From: Sphingomonas glacialis
GTDB lineage: Bacteria; Pseudomonadota; Alphaproteobacteria; Sphingomonadales; Sphingomonadaceae
Assembly (NCBI RefSeq): GCF_006439055.1
Contig: NZ_RCZC01000002.1
Span: 641,351-705,350, forward strand
Direction: 5' to 3'
DNA length: 64,000 nucleotides
The notes below the pieces were generated by a model. That model was not told the DNA's origin, did no database searches, and saw only the letters and a program-made list of their open reading frames with translations. The translations under genes were made by a program, and so were the position numbers. Positions 35,435 through 45,482 of the stretch are shown in pieces. Each line of letters opens with the position of its first letter. Position 1 is the first letter of the stretch.

Positions 35435-36118
35435 ATGAGCGCGCCCCTCCCCGATCACGCCGGACACCGCGCGCGGCTTCGTCAGCGGCTTATCGAGCAA
35501 GGCGGCGACGGGCTGCTCGATTATGAACTCGTCGAATATCTGCTGACGCTGGCGATCCCGCGCCGCGACACCAAGCCGCTCGCCAAGGCGCTGCTGGCCG
35601 AATTCGGCGGATTGGGCGGGCTGTTCAGCGCCGACGCCGCCGCGCTGATGCGAATCCCCGGCATGGGCGAGACCAGCGCGGCGGCGATCAAGATCGTCCA
35701 GGCCGCGGCGCTGCGCCTGCTTCAGGTCGAGGCGAAGGCGCAGCCGGTGCTGGCGAGCTGGCAGGCGCTGATCGACTATCTCCATGCCGACATGGCGCAT
35801 CGCGGCACCGAGCGGGTGCGCGTGCTCCATCTCAACACGCGCAACATGCTGATCCGCGACGAGGTGATGAGCGACGGGTCGATCGACGAAGCCGCGGTCT
35901 ATGTCCGCGAGGTGATCCGGCGCGCCATCGATCTCGGCTCGGCGGCGATCATCCTGGTCCACAACCATCCGAGCGGCGACCCGAGCCCGAGCCGCGCCGA
36001 CATCGACATCACGCGCAAGGTCGCCGAGGCGGGCCGGCGACTCAACATCGCGCTGCACGACCATATCATCATCGGCGCGAACGGGCATTCGAGCTTGCGG
36101 GCGATGGGGCTGCTCTAG
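35435..36118 (+). CDS. radC: RadC-family JAB1/MPN metalloprotein
   Basis: 227 residues. An N-terminal UPF0758 helical part (HRARLRQRLIEQGGDGLLDYELVEYLLTLAIPRRDTKPLAKALL, with helix-hairpin-helix MRIPGMGETSAAAIKI) precedes the JAMM zinc site ILVHNHPSGDPSPSRADIDIT (His-x-His...Asp). Historically called a DNA repair protein, though its role is unclear. ATG 35435 is preferred; the longer frame from 35354 adds a non-conserved basic stretch. Divergent from the atp operon. Confidence 0.88.
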   Translation: MSAPLPDHAGHRARLRQRLIEQGGDGLLDYELVEYLLTLAIPRRDTKPLAKALLAEFGGLGGLFSADAAALMRIPGMGETSAAAIKIVQAAALRLLQVEAKAQPVLASWQALIDYLHADMAHRGTERVRVLHLNTRNMLIRDEVMSDGSIDEAAVYVREVIRRAIDLGSAAIILVHNHPSGDPSPSRADIDITRKVAEAGRRLNIALHDHIIIGANGHSSLRAMGLL

Positions 36119-36146
36119 CCTTCTCGCGCCGACAATGCGGGCGCGG

Positions 36147-36617
36147 TCAGCCCTGCTGCGAGAGGAACGCCGTCAATTCGGCCTTGGTCACCGTCTTGCT
36201 CTTATCGGCATCGGCCTGCGCGAAGGCTTCGGCGAGATAGGTCTTCATTGCCGGCGAGGCCGCATCGGTCGTCGGGTCGCTCGCCTTCTTGAGCGCGACC
36301 ATCCAGGCATCGAATTCGGCCACATTCAGAACGCCGTCGCCATCCTTGTCATAGCTCCCGAACTCGGCGTTGATGATGTCGGCCGCTGGCGTGCCGGCAG
36401 CTGCAGGCTTGGCGGCAGCCTCGGCCTCGGGCGCGACGATCGATGCCGGGATCGCGGCATCGCGCGCGGCATTGCTCTCCGGCGCCGCCACCGGCCCGGC
36501 CCGATCGACCGTCGTCGGCGCGGATTGCGGTGCGGGCGAGGTGGCGGGTGGTGCGTCCTGCGCCAAAGCGGGGCTGGCGAGCGCGATCGCGCTCGCGAGC
36601 AGGGCAAATTTCACCAT
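36147..36617 (-). CDS. Exported EF-hand calcium-binding protein
   Basis: 156 residues: signal peptide (MVKFALLASAIALASPALAQ), a Pro/Ala/Thr-rich linker (21-75), then two canonical 12-residue EF-hand loops: D90-K-D92-G-D94-G...E101 and D136-A-D138-K-S140-K-T142...E147. All oxygen ligands are present, so Ca2+ binding in the periplasm is likely. Convergent with radC; role unknown. Confidence 0.85.
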   Translation of the reverse strand: MVKFALLASAIALASPALAQDAPPATSPAPQSAPTTVDRAGPVAAPESNAARDAAIPASIVAPEAEAAAKPAAAGTPAADIINAEFGSYDKDGDGVLNVAEFDAWMVALKKASDPTTDAASPAMKTYLAEAFAQADADKSKTVTKAELTAFLSQQG

Positions 36618-36783
36618 CGGTTTCTCCTATACGAATCGATCGCGTCGTTTCCCCAACGCACCGAACCGCGCGACGCTCCACGCGTGTCCGTTTGAAGGGG
36701 CGGCTGGTCCCTGCTAACGCGCGCCTCATCGTCGATCGCGGCGATTCCGTGCTCGCCCGATCTCAGCTTTTCGAGGAATTCCC

Positions 36784-38100
<1,317 letters not shown>

Positions 38101-38107
38101 TCGACAA

Positions 38108-38131
38108 ATTTGCACAACTCAACGTGCAAAT
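38108..38131. terminator. Inverted repeat just after purB
   Basis: ATTTGCAC and GTGCAAAT pair perfectly (8 bp) around an 8-nt loop, starting 8 bp past the purB stop. There is no T-run, so it may be an RNA stability hairpin or a protein-binding site rather than an intrinsic terminator. Confidence 0.4.
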
Positions 38132-38228
38132 GCTGCACCTGCGAATGCGCGTAATAAAATTGCGCGCATAAGCAACAATCTCCACATGCCTCCTCGCCGG
38201 GACAAGCCCGGTATCGGAGACACCTACC

Positions 38229-38309
38229 ATGCGCATCCTTCAAAGCCTTGCCGGCGGCCTTTTTGCCGTTGCGGGCGTCGCGCTGGTGGTCGAGGTTCTC
38301 ATCCTCTGA
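38229..38309 (+). CDS. Possible 26-residue membrane peptide
   Basis: MRILQSLAGGLFAVAGVALV followed by VEVLIL: one basic residue at the N terminus, then an almost unbroken hydrophobic helix. GGAG lies about 10 nt before the ATG, and AT-rich sequence that could hold a promoter (TAATAAAAT, 38152-38160) lies about 70 bp upstream. A real small membrane protein is plausible; no homologue recalled. Confidence 0.4.
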   Translation: MRILQSLAGGLFAVAGVALVVEVLIL

Positions 38310-38421
38310 CCCATCGGCCCACCCGCCCCTTCTTATGACGGGGCGGCCAGGGCTGTGGGGGTTTAGCGTATAGCGTTGCCCAGTTGCGTATTCCGGCGTC
38401 ATCCCAAGCCGCGAGGACGTT

Positions 38422-39714
38422 ATGGAAGCCTGCATCGCCGCGCCGACCCATGTGCCGATCTTCGAATCCCCGTCCGGAGCGCCATCCGTCATGGCGATGC
38501 TCCGCTACGCGATCTCCGACCCCGCACGGGTCATCCCGGCCAGCATCTTCGACGACTGGTCCTATGCCTTGCCCGGACCGCGCTCCCCGATCGTGATCGC
38601 CGAGCCCGACGCCGTCCGCCAGGTCCTGCTCGACACCGGCGAGACGTTCGGTCGCAACCGCCCGTTGCAGACGCTGATGCGACGAGCCTGGGGCACGGGG
38701 CTCGCCGCGGCCGAAGGCGAATCCTGGGCCGCGCAGCGCCGCGCCGCGGCGCCGGCCTTCAGACCCAAGGCGATCGACGCCGCTACCCCCATCATGGCCG
38801 CCGCCGTCAGCAGTGCCGCCGAGCGATGGCCGTGCGGGGACAGCGTCGACCTGCAACCGGTGATCGGCAAGATCGTCGCGAGGATCGTGCTGGAGACGTT
38901 GCTGTCGGGTGTCCGGAGCTTCGATACCGACGCCATCGCGGCCGACATCCCGGAGGTAATGCGCGACGTCGCGCGCTTTGGTCTGCTCGAAATCGCCCCC
39001 ATCCCCGCCGTCTGGCTGGATCGCCTGCGCCGAACCGGACGCAGTAGCGCCGAGATGCGGCTGCGCCACATCGCCCGCGACATTGCGGGGCGCGGCGCGA
39101 CAGAGGACCATCAGCTTGCCGCCTTGCTGCGCGATAGCGGGCCGCTGGCCGACAACATCTTCGGCTTCATGATCGCAGGGTTCGAAACGAGCGCACTCGG
39201 CGCGGCATGGGCCCTGTACCTGCTGGCGCTGCATCCCGAATGGCAAGCGGCGGTCCGGGCCGAGGCGGCAAATGCGCAGGACGAAACGAGCAGGCCGGTC
39301 GCCCGCGCTGTGGTGCAGGAGGCGCTGCGGCTCTACCCGCCGGGCCCCCTGCTCGTCCGCGCCGCAACGCGCGATACCGAGCTCCTGGGGCACCGGATCC
39401 GCCGGGGACAAGCGGTGATCATCCCGGTTTACGCCATCCATCGCCATCGGCAGCTGTGGGAGCGGCCCGACATTTTCGACCCTGGCCGCTTTCAAGCCGG
39501 GCGAACTTACAATCGCGGCGCCTATCTGCCGTTCGGTGCTGGCCCGCGGCTGTGCATCGCCGCGGGGTTCGCGACGGCAGAGATCACGACGATCGTCTCC
39601 GGGCTGGTACGCGGCTTGAGCTTCACGCCCACGGACCCCGCACCCGAGGTCAGCCTCAAGGTATCGACGCATTCGCCGACGGGGCTGCACGTCGTCGCGC
39701 ATCGCGTGACTTAG
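38422..39714 (+). CDS. Cytochrome P450
   Basis: 430-residue soluble-type P450. The oxygen-activation helix has FMIAGFETSALG (A-G-x-E-T-S), the K helix ExxR is EALRLYPPGPLLVR, the PERF-like segment is DPGRFQAGR, and the heme loop FGAGPRLCIAAGFA carries the Cys ligand. The product class is closer to fatty-acid or retinoid-type P450s (CYP4/CYP102-like order: EALRLYPP) than to bacterial CYP101/107 types. No ferredoxin or reductase gene is adjacent. ATG has GAGG upstream. Confidence 0.9.
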   Translation: MEACIAAPTHVPIFESPSGAPSVMAMLRYAISDPARVIPASIFDDWSYALPGPRSPIVIAEPDAVRQVLLDTGETFGRNRPLQTLMRRAWGTGLAAAEGESWAAQRRAAAPAFRPKAIDAATPIMAAAVSSAAERWPCGDSVDLQPVIGKIVARIVLETLLSGVRSFDTDAIAADIPEVMRDVARFGLLEIAPIPAVWLDRLRRTGRSSAEMRLRHIARDIAGRGATEDHQLAALLRDSGPLADNIFGFMIAGFETSALGAAWALYLLALHPEWQAAVRAEAANAQDETSRPVARAVVQEALRLYPPGPLLVRAATRDTELLGHRIRRGQAVIIPVYAIHRHRQLWERPDIFDPGRFQAGRTYNRGAYLPFGAGPRLCIAAGFATAEITTIVSGLVRGLSFTPTDPAPEVSLKVSTHSPTGLHVVAHRVT

Positions 39715-39759
39715 CGTCCAGCCATGTCCGCGGACGTCGGTTGCATGTGCACGCGCCTT

Positions 39760-39855
39760 CGTCGCCCCGGCGGAGGCCGGGGCCGCTCGAGTGCCGGGCA
39801 AACGGCCAGCCGCGCACTTTACACCCTAGCGGCCCCGGCCTTCGCCGGGTCGACG
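39760..39855. repeat. REPIN-like double palindrome (family 3)
   Basis: CGTCGCCCCGGC, GGAG and GCCGGGGCCGCT form the left unit; the right end AGCGGCCCCGGCC-TTCG-CCGGGTCGACG is its near-perfect reverse complement, about 40 nt away. It fills the gap between the convergent P450 and dnaJ genes. Confidence 0.65.
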
Positions 39856-39862
39856 TGGAGGC

Positions 39863-40978
39863 TTAGCCCCAGGCGCTCTTCATCTTCTTGAAGAAGCCGC
39901 TTGTCTGCGGGCATTCCTTGCCCGTTTCGGTCGCGCGGAATTCCTCGAGGAGTTCGCGCTGGCGGGACGTGAGGCTGGTCGGCGTCTCGACCTCGATCTG
40001 GATGACGAGATCGCCACGACCGCGCCCCTGCAGCACCGGCATCCCCGCGCCGCGCTGGCGAAGCTCGCGCCCACTCTGCGTGCCCGCCGGGATCTTGATC
40101 TGGTGATCGACGCCGTCGGGCCCCGCGATATGGACTTCGCCGCCAAGCGCGGCGGTGGTGAAGCTGATCGGCGTACGCGCGAACAGCGTCGTGCCATCGC
40201 GCTCGAACAGCGGATGCCGCGCCACGTGGAGGAAAATGTAGAGATCGCCCGCCGGCGCCCCGCGCAGGCCCGCCTCGCCCTCGCCGGTCAGACGAACGCG
40301 CGTGCCCTCGTCAACGCCGGGCGGAATGTTGACGGTGCGCGTCTTGGTCTTTTCGACGCGGCCCTCGCCATGGCAATTGCCGCAGGGATCGGCGATCGTC
40401 TGGCCGGCGCCGTGGCAGGTCGGGCAGGTCCGCTCGACCACGAAGAAGCCCTGCTGCGCGCGGACCTTGCCGTGGCCCTTGCACATCTGGCAGGTCTTGG
40501 CCGCGGTGCCCTTGGTCGCGCCCGAGCCGTCGCACACCTCGCAGACGCCCGACACGTCGATCGTGATGTCGCTCGCCTTGCCGTGGAACGCTTCCTCGAG
40601 CGTGATTTCCATGTCGTAGCGCAGATCGGCGCCGCGCTGCGGTCCGCGCGAGCCACCGCGCTGGCCGCCCATGAATTCGCCGAAGATGTTCTCGAAAATG
40701 TCGGAGAAGCCGCTGAAATCCTGCGCGCCGCCACCGCCGCCGCCCTGCTGCTTGAACGCGGCATGGCCGTAGCGATCGTACGCCGCGCGCTTCTGCGGAT
40801 CCTTGAGGCAGTCATAGGCCTCGCTGATCGCCTTGAAGCGCTCCTCGGACTCGCCGCAGCCCGGATTCTTGTCAGGGTGATAGCGCATCGCGAGGCGGCG
40901 ATAGGAGGATTTGAGCGTGCCATCGTCGGCAGTGCGCTCGCATTCCAGCAATTCGTAGAAATCGACTTCGGTGCTCAT
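39863..40978 (-). CDS. dnaJ: Chaperone protein DnaJ
   Basis: 371 residues, co-chaperone stimulating DnaK ATPase. J domain at 1-70 with [10 protein letters not shown] (HPD triad), Gly/Phe region ([24 protein letters not shown]), four zinc-finger repeats [27 protein letters not shown] and CGNCHGEGR (about 145-215), then the substrate-binding part. The spacing to dnaK (139 bp) is taken up by a REPIN-like element. Confidence 0.96.
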   Translation of the reverse strand: MSTEVDFYELLECERTADDGTLKSSYRRLAMRYHPDKNPGCGESEERFKAISEAYDCLKDPQKRAAYDRYGHAAFKQQGGGGGGAQDFSGFSDIFENIFGEFMGGQRGGSRGPQRGADLRYDMEITLEEAFHGKASDITIDVSGVCEVCDGSGATKGTAAKTCQMCKGHGKVRAQQGFFVVERTCPTCHGAGQTIADPCGNCHGEGRVEKTKTRTVNIPPGVDEGTRVRLTGEGEAGLRGAPAGDLYIFLHVARHPLFERDGTTLFARTPISFTTAALGGEVHIAGPDGVDHQIKIPAGTQSGRELRQRGAGMPVLQGRGRGDLVIQIEVETPTSLTSRQRELLEEFRATETGKECPQTSGFFKKMKSAWG

Positions 40979-40992
40979 CTTGCGCCTCTAGG

Positions 40993-41110
40993 CCCCGTCC
41001 CGAAGCGGGAGAGGTTTGGGAGAGGGGAATGATGAGGAGGCCGCGATGCGCTTTTCAGCACGGCACGGCCCCTCTCCCCGACCCTCTCCCCGCCAGCGGG
41101 GAGAGGGAGA
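40993..41110. repeat. REPIN-like double palindrome (family 1 relative) between dnaK and dnaJ
   Basis: Left unit CCCGAAGCGGGAGAGG then TTTGGGAGAGGGG; right unit is the mirror image, CCCCTCTCCCCGACCCTCTCCCCGCC broken by the loop CCA and closing with GCGGGGAGAGGG. It resembles the unit at 19346-19447 in sequence and layout. It may set the ratio of DnaK to DnaJ by protecting or ending the dnaK message (inference). Confidence 0.65.
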
Positions 41111-41117
41111 CTTTAGC

Positions 41118-43016
41118 TTACGCCTTGTGGTCGTCGACTTCGGAGAATTCCGCGTCGACCACGTCTTCCTTGGGCGCATCGGCTTCGGCGGTGGGCGAGG
41201 CATCGGCCTGCGCCTGCTTCTCGTAGATCGCCTGGCCGAGCTTCATCGCGACCTGCGCGAGCGCCTCCGACTTGGTCTTCATCGCCTCGGGATCGCCACC
41301 TTCGACCGCGGTCTTGGTCTCGGCGATCGCCGCTTCGATCTCGCCCTTGAGCGACGCGTCGACCTTGTCGGCATTGTCGGCAAGCTGACGCTCGGTCGTG
41401 TGGATCAGCGATTCGGCGTTGTTCTTCGCCTCGGCCGCTGCACGGCGCTGCTTGTCGTCCTCGGCAAACTGCTCGGCATCGCGCACCATCTGCTCGATGT
41501 CGCGATCCGACAGGCCACCCGAGGCCTGGATGCGGATCTGCTGCTCCTTGCCGGTGCCCTTGTCCTTGGCCGACACGTTGACCAGGCCGTTTGCGTCGAT
41601 GTCGAAGGTGACCTCGATCTGCGGCACGCCACGCGGTGCCGACGGAATGCCGACCAGATCGAACTGGCCGAGCATCTTGTTGTCCGCCGCCATTTCGCGC
41701 TCGCCCTGGAAGACGCGGATGGTGACAGCCTGCTGGTTGTCGTCCGCGGTCGAATAGGTCTGCGACTTCTTGGTCGGGATCGTCGTGTTGCGATCGATCA
41801 TGCGGGTGAACACGCCACCCAGCGTCTCGATGCCTAGCGACAGCGGGGTCACGTCGAGCAGCAGCACGTCCTTCACGTCGCCCTGCAACACGCCGGCCTG
41901 GATCGCTGCACCCATCGCGACGACCTCATCGGGGTTGACGCCCGAATGCGGCTCCTTGCCGAAGAAGTCCTTCACGACCTGGCGGACCTTGGGCATGCGC
42001 GTCATGCCGCCGACGAGGACGACTTCGCTGATCTCGCTCGCCTGGACGCCGGCGTCCTTCATCGCCTTCTTGCACGGCTCGAGCGTGCGCTGGATGAGAT
42101 CCTCGACCAGACGCTCGAGATCGGCGCGCGAGATCGCCTTGACCAGATGCTTCGGACCGGTTGCGTCGGCCGTGATGAACGGCAGGTTGACTTCGGTCGT
42201 GGCAGCCGACGAGAGCTCGATCTTCGCCTTTTCGGCCGCTTCCTTCAGACGCTGGAGCGCCAGCTTATCCTTGGTGAGGTCGATGCCCTCGGCCTTCTTG
42301 AAGTCGTCCGACAGGAAGTTGAGCAGCTTGTTGTCGAAATCTTCGCCGCCGAGGAAGGTGTCGCCGTTGGTCGCCTTCACTTCGAACACGCCGTCGCCGA
42401 TCTCGAGGATCGAGATGTCGAAGGTGCCGCCGCCGAGGTCATAGACCGCGATCGTCTTGTTGGTGTCCTTGTCGAGGCCGTACGCCAGAGCAGCAGCGGT
42501 CGGCTCGTTGATGATGCGAAGCACCTCGAGGCCGGCGATCTGCCCGGCGTCCTTGGTCGCCTGACGCTGCGCGTCGTTGAAGTAGGCCGGAACGGTAATG
42601 ACCGCCTGCGTGACCGTCTCGCCGAGATAGGCCTCGGCGGTTTCCTTCATCTTCTGCAGCGTGAACGCCGAGATCTGCGAAGGCGAATATTCCTTGCCGC
42701 CGGCGCCGACCCAGGCGTCGCCATTGTTGCCGCGCACGATGTGGTACGGGACCAGCTCGGTGTCCTTCTTGGTGATCGGATCGTCGAAACGACGGCCGAT
42801 CAGACGCTTCACCGCGAAGATCGTGTTCTCAGGGTTGGTCACGGCCTGGCGCTTTGCCGGCTGGCCGACCAGTCGCTCGCCATCCTTGGCGAACGCGACG
42901 ATCGACGGCGTGGTACGCGCGCCTTCGGCATTCTCGATCACCTTGGGCTTGCCGCCCTCCATCACCGAGACGCAGCTGTTGGTCGTGCCGAGATCGATTC
43001 CGATTACTTTTGCCAT
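41118..43016 (-). CDS. dnaK: Chaperone protein DnaK (Hsp70)
   Basis: 632 residues. [21 protein letters not shown] fixes the start at 43016. ATPase domain signatures [17 protein letters not shown] and [17 protein letters not shown], linker [18 protein letters not shown], substrate domain and a lid ending in [20 protein letters not shown] (the EVDD-type C-terminal tail). A heat-shock-type promoter lies about 85 bp upstream. Confidence 0.97.
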   Translation of the reverse strand: MAKVIGIDLGTTNSCVSVMEGGKPKVIENAEGARTTPSIVAFAKDGERLVGQPAKRQAVTNPENTIFAVKRLIGRRFDDPITKKDTELVPYHIVRGNNGDAWVGAGGKEYSPSQISAFTLQKMKETAEAYLGETVTQAVITVPAYFNDAQRQATKDAGQIAGLEVLRIINEPTAAALAYGLDKDTNKTIAVYDLGGGTFDISILEIGDGVFEVKATNGDTFLGGEDFDNKLLNFLSDDFKKAEGIDLTKDKLALQRLKEAAEKAKIELSSAATTEVNLPFITADATGPKHLVKAISRADLERLVEDLIQRTLEPCKKAMKDAGVQASEISEVVLVGGMTRMPKVRQVVKDFFGKEPHSGVNPDEVVAMGAAIQAGVLQGDVKDVLLLDVTPLSLGIETLGGVFTRMIDRNTTIPTKKSQTYSTADDNQQAVTIRVFQGEREMAADNKMLGQFDLVGIPSAPRGVPQIEVTFDIDANGLVNVSAKDKGTGKEQQIRIQASGGLSDRDIEQMVRDAEQFAEDDKQRRAAAEAKNNAESLIHTTERQLADNADKVDASLKGEIEAAIAETKTAVEGGDPEAMKTKSEALAQVAMKLGQAIYEKQAQADASPTAEADAPKEDVVDAEFSEVDDHKA

Positions 43017-43099
43017 TGGTCCTCTGGGGCCCCCGTCTGTCAAAAAATTGCCATTCAGCCGCGCCCTTAGGATAAGCAACGCGACACTTCACTCCGGCG

Positions 43100-43127
43100 A
43101 TATAGGGGGGCTTTCGCTTGTCGCAAG
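43100..43127 (-). promoter_or_regulatory. dnaK: Sigma-32 (RpoH)-type promoter of dnaK
   Basis: Reverse strand reads CTTGCGA (43121-43127), then 10-11 nt, then CCCCCCTATAT (43100-43110). This matches the heat-shock consensus CTTGAAA-N11-16-CCCCATnT closely and is correctly placed before dnaK. Confidence 0.7.
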
Positions 43128-43180
43128 ATTGCTCCGCACGTACAGCGTCACAAGTTGTTCCCGAAGCAGGTGAGTTTCGT

Positions 43181-43621
43181 ATGCGCAGGTCTTGGGTTCT
43201 GGTTGCGGCGCTTGCGCTGGGCGCGTGCAGCGATGGCCCGCCCAAGCTTTCGGTCGACAAGGCCTATATCCGGCTCGCCGCGGTGCCGAGCCGACCGGCA
43301 GTGGCCTATTTCACGATTCATGGCGGCACCGCCGACACCGCGCTGATCGCGGTGAGCAGCGAGGTCTCGGTCAAGAACGAGCTCCACGAATCGATGCAAT
43401 CGGGCGGCCTGTCGGCGATGAAGCCGGTGGGCGACGTGCCGATCCGCTCGGGTTCGACCGTGGTGTTCGCGCCGGGCGGCAAGCATCTGATGCTGTTCGA
43501 CATGAATCCGGGGATCAAGCCGGGTCGCGCCGTCACGCTGACCTTCACCTTCGCTAACAATCAGCGGATCGCCTTCGACGCGCCGACGATCGCCGCGGGA
43601 GCGCCCGCGCCGGCGCCGTAA
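43181..43621 (+). CDS. PCu(A)C-type periplasmic copper chaperone lipoprotein
   Basis: 146 residues. Lipoprotein signal (VLVAALALGAC, lipid on Cys 16). The copper site is laid out as in PCu(A)C: His and Met in LHESMQSGGLSAMKPV, and the later GGKHLMLFDM with His and Met. Delivers Cu(I) to cytochrome oxidase CuA sites in characterised relatives. Stand-alone and divergent from dnaK; no SCO or oxidase gene nearby. Ends in an Ala/Pro tail. Confidence 0.88.
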   Translation: MRRSWVLVAALALGACSDGPPKLSVDKAYIRLAAVPSRPAVAYFTIHGGTADTALIAVSSEVSVKNELHESMQSGGLSAMKPVGDVPIRSGSTVVFAPGGKHLMLFDMNPGIKPGRAVTLTFTFANNQRIAFDAPTIAAGAPAPAP

Positions 43622-43631
43622 GAGAAACGGG

Positions 43632-45482
43632 CTAAGCCGCCAGCGTCTGCTCGGCCTTGGGCGCGAGCGCGAGTGTCAGCAGGGCATAGGCCCCCTTCCC
43701 CACGCCTTCGCTTTCGAGCCGCAGCGATCCGTGCATCGCCGCCATCGAATTGGCGCACCAGTGCAGCCCCAGGCCGCCCGATTTGTGCTTGCGCGTCGAA
43801 AAGCCGCGCTGGAACAGCGTCGGCGCGTGCTCGGCGGCGAAGCCCTCGCCATCGTCGCGGATCGCGATCACCGCGCTGCCCTCGGTCTCGGTGATCGAGA
43901 CGGTGATCGATCCGCTCGCCGTGCCCGTCGCGGCGATGGCATCGGCGGCATTCGAGAAGAGGTTGCCGATCACCTGGCTCAGGATGATCCGGCTCGCCAG
44001 CACATGGCACGGGTGCGCCGGGAAGCTGAACGCGATCGACACGCTGCCCGAATAGCGCGCGATCGTCGCATTCTTGGCGAGGATCTCGGTCACGTCGCAA
44101 GGCGCGACCTCGGGCCGCTCGTGCGCCGCACTTTGCTGCTCGCCGATGATCTCGAGCACATGGCTCATCGCCTCGCGGCCGATCTGCAATTCGCGCTGGC
44201 GGTCGGCGCGGTCCTGCGCTTCGGCCTCGACCGCCGCCGCCACGAAGGCGAGCAGCTTGGCCTGCCGCGCCGCGGGCAAATCGTCCTTGCCGAGTTCTGC
44301 GATCGCGCGGTCGAGCACCGTGCGATCGATCGGCGGGGCCTGCGCGATTCCCTTGCTGAGGATCGTGCTGATCGGGTTGAGCGCGTTGCGGACATTGTGC
44401 ATCACCGCGACTGCACTCTCGCTCTTGCCGAGCGCGAAGCTCTGCACCTCGAGCTGTTCGCGCAGATCCTTCAATTGCTCGAGCATCGCGTTGAAACTGC
44501 TGCGCAATGATCCGATTTCATCCTTGCGCGGTTCGTCGGGCAACAGCCCCAGCGAGCCCGACGTGCGCACCATCTGCATATGGCTTTCGACGCGTGCCAG
44601 CGGGCGCAGCACGAGCATCGAGATCATCCGACGCAGCATCGCGAGCACAATCAGCAGCAACAGCGTCGATCCGGCGACCGCCAACAGCAGCATGCGTTGG
44701 CCAAGCAGCGAGAGATCGCGCGTCACGCTGAACGCGGCGCTGGCGACGGCATGGCCGTCGGCGCCGCGGATCGGAACCGCGATCCGCATCGTCGAGCGTG
44801 CCGAGACGATCGCATCGGTATCGGGACGGTTGGTGAAATCGATCGCCGCGGGAAGCTGCAGCACATCCGACAGCGTCTTCGAGGTGATTCGCCGCGCCAT
44901 CAGCACATAGCCGCGCGGATCCCCCGTACCGTCGCTGCGCCGCACTTCGGCGACACCGACCGCGACGAGCTCGTTGCCGAGCCGCAGATAATAATGCCCC
45001 GAGCTTTGCCGCCCGAGCACGCGCTTGAAATCGGTCTGGCCAAGAGAGGCCACGAACTCGGTGCGCCCCGGCGGATCCCGCCAGCGCGCGATGACAATCC
45101 GACCGTCCTTGCCGACATAGGCCATGCCGTCGACGTTGAGATTGACCATCGCGAGCGTCGAGAAGCTCTCCTTCTCGAACTCGGGCGTGGGGTGCGCCAT
45201 ATAATCGTAGCTGGCGGTCCAGTCGCCATAGTCGCGCACCGCGCCTTCGACCTTGGCGGCGAAATCCCCGAGCGCGGCGCGCGTCCGCTCGACATGCGCG
45301 GCGACCGACTTGTCCTCGAGCTGGTTGAAGCTCGGCACGATCAGCGCGGCAAGCAACGCGGTCAGCGCGACCGAGCCGATCAGCCCGATCCCCATCAGGA
45401 TCACGACGAGCTTGGCGCCGAGCGAGCTCGGCTCGCGCAGCGCCTCGATCCGGCCGCGCGCGGTGCGCGAGGGCCGGCGCAT
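43632..45482 (-). CDS. CHASE4-HAMP sensor histidine kinase
   Basis: 616 residues. First helix (about 23-50), periplasmic CHASE4 sensor (to about 255, with VRDYGDWTASYDYM), second helix (about 258-285), HAMP (RPLARVESHMQMV), coiled coil, an H-box of the HNVRN type (AVMHNVRNALNPIST), and an ATPase domain with N box SNAADAIAAT and G boxes IRDDGEGF and GGLGLHWCANSMAAM. Begins at ATG 45482, overlapping the stop of the REC-GGDEF-EAL gene (TGATG), so the two are a likely cognate pair. Confidence 0.88.
   Translation of the reverse strand: MRRPSRTARGRIEALREPSSLGAKLVVILMGIGLIGSVALTALLAALIVPSFNQLEDKSVAAHVERTRAALGDFAAKVEGAVRDYGDWTASYDYMAHPTPEFEKESFSTLAMVNLNVDGMAYVGKDGRIVIARWRDPPGRTEFVASLGQTDFKRVLGRQSSGHYYLRLGNELVAVGVAEVRRSDGTGDPRGYVLMARRITSKTLSDVLQLPAAIDFTNRPDTDAIVSARSTMRIAVPIRGADGHAVASAAFSVTRDLSLLGQRMLLLAVAGSTLLLLIVLAMLRRMISMLVLRPLARVESHMQMVRTSGSLGLLPDEPRKDEIGSLRSSFNAMLEQLKDLREQLEVQSFALGKSESAVAVMHNVRNALNPISTILSKGIAQAPPIDRTVLDRAIAELGKDDLPAARQAKLLAFVAAAVEAEAQDRADRQRELQIGREAMSHVLEIIGEQQSAAHERPEVAPCDVTEILAKNATIARYSGSVSIAFSFPAHPCHVLASRIILSQVIGNLFSNAADAIAATGTASGSITVSITETEGSAVIAIRDDGEGFAAEHAPTLFQRGFSTRKHKSGGLGLHWCANSMAAMHGSLRLESEGVGKGAYALLTLALAPKAEQTLAA

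Larger units (their letters stand above)
38101..38421. other. 321-bp intergenic region with hairpins and a tiny ORF
   Basis: Between purB and the P450 gene, both rightward. It holds the 8-bp stem at 38108-38131, an AT-rich stretch flanked by TGCGCG/CGCGCA (38146-38168), a 26-residue hydrophobic ORF (38229-38309) and a 7-bp stem CCGCCCC/GGGGCGG (38323-38346). Confidence 0.55.

Noticed and set aside
38299..39801. 500-codon open frame on the - strand opposite the P450
   Set aside because: The P450 has all signature motifs; this frame has none.
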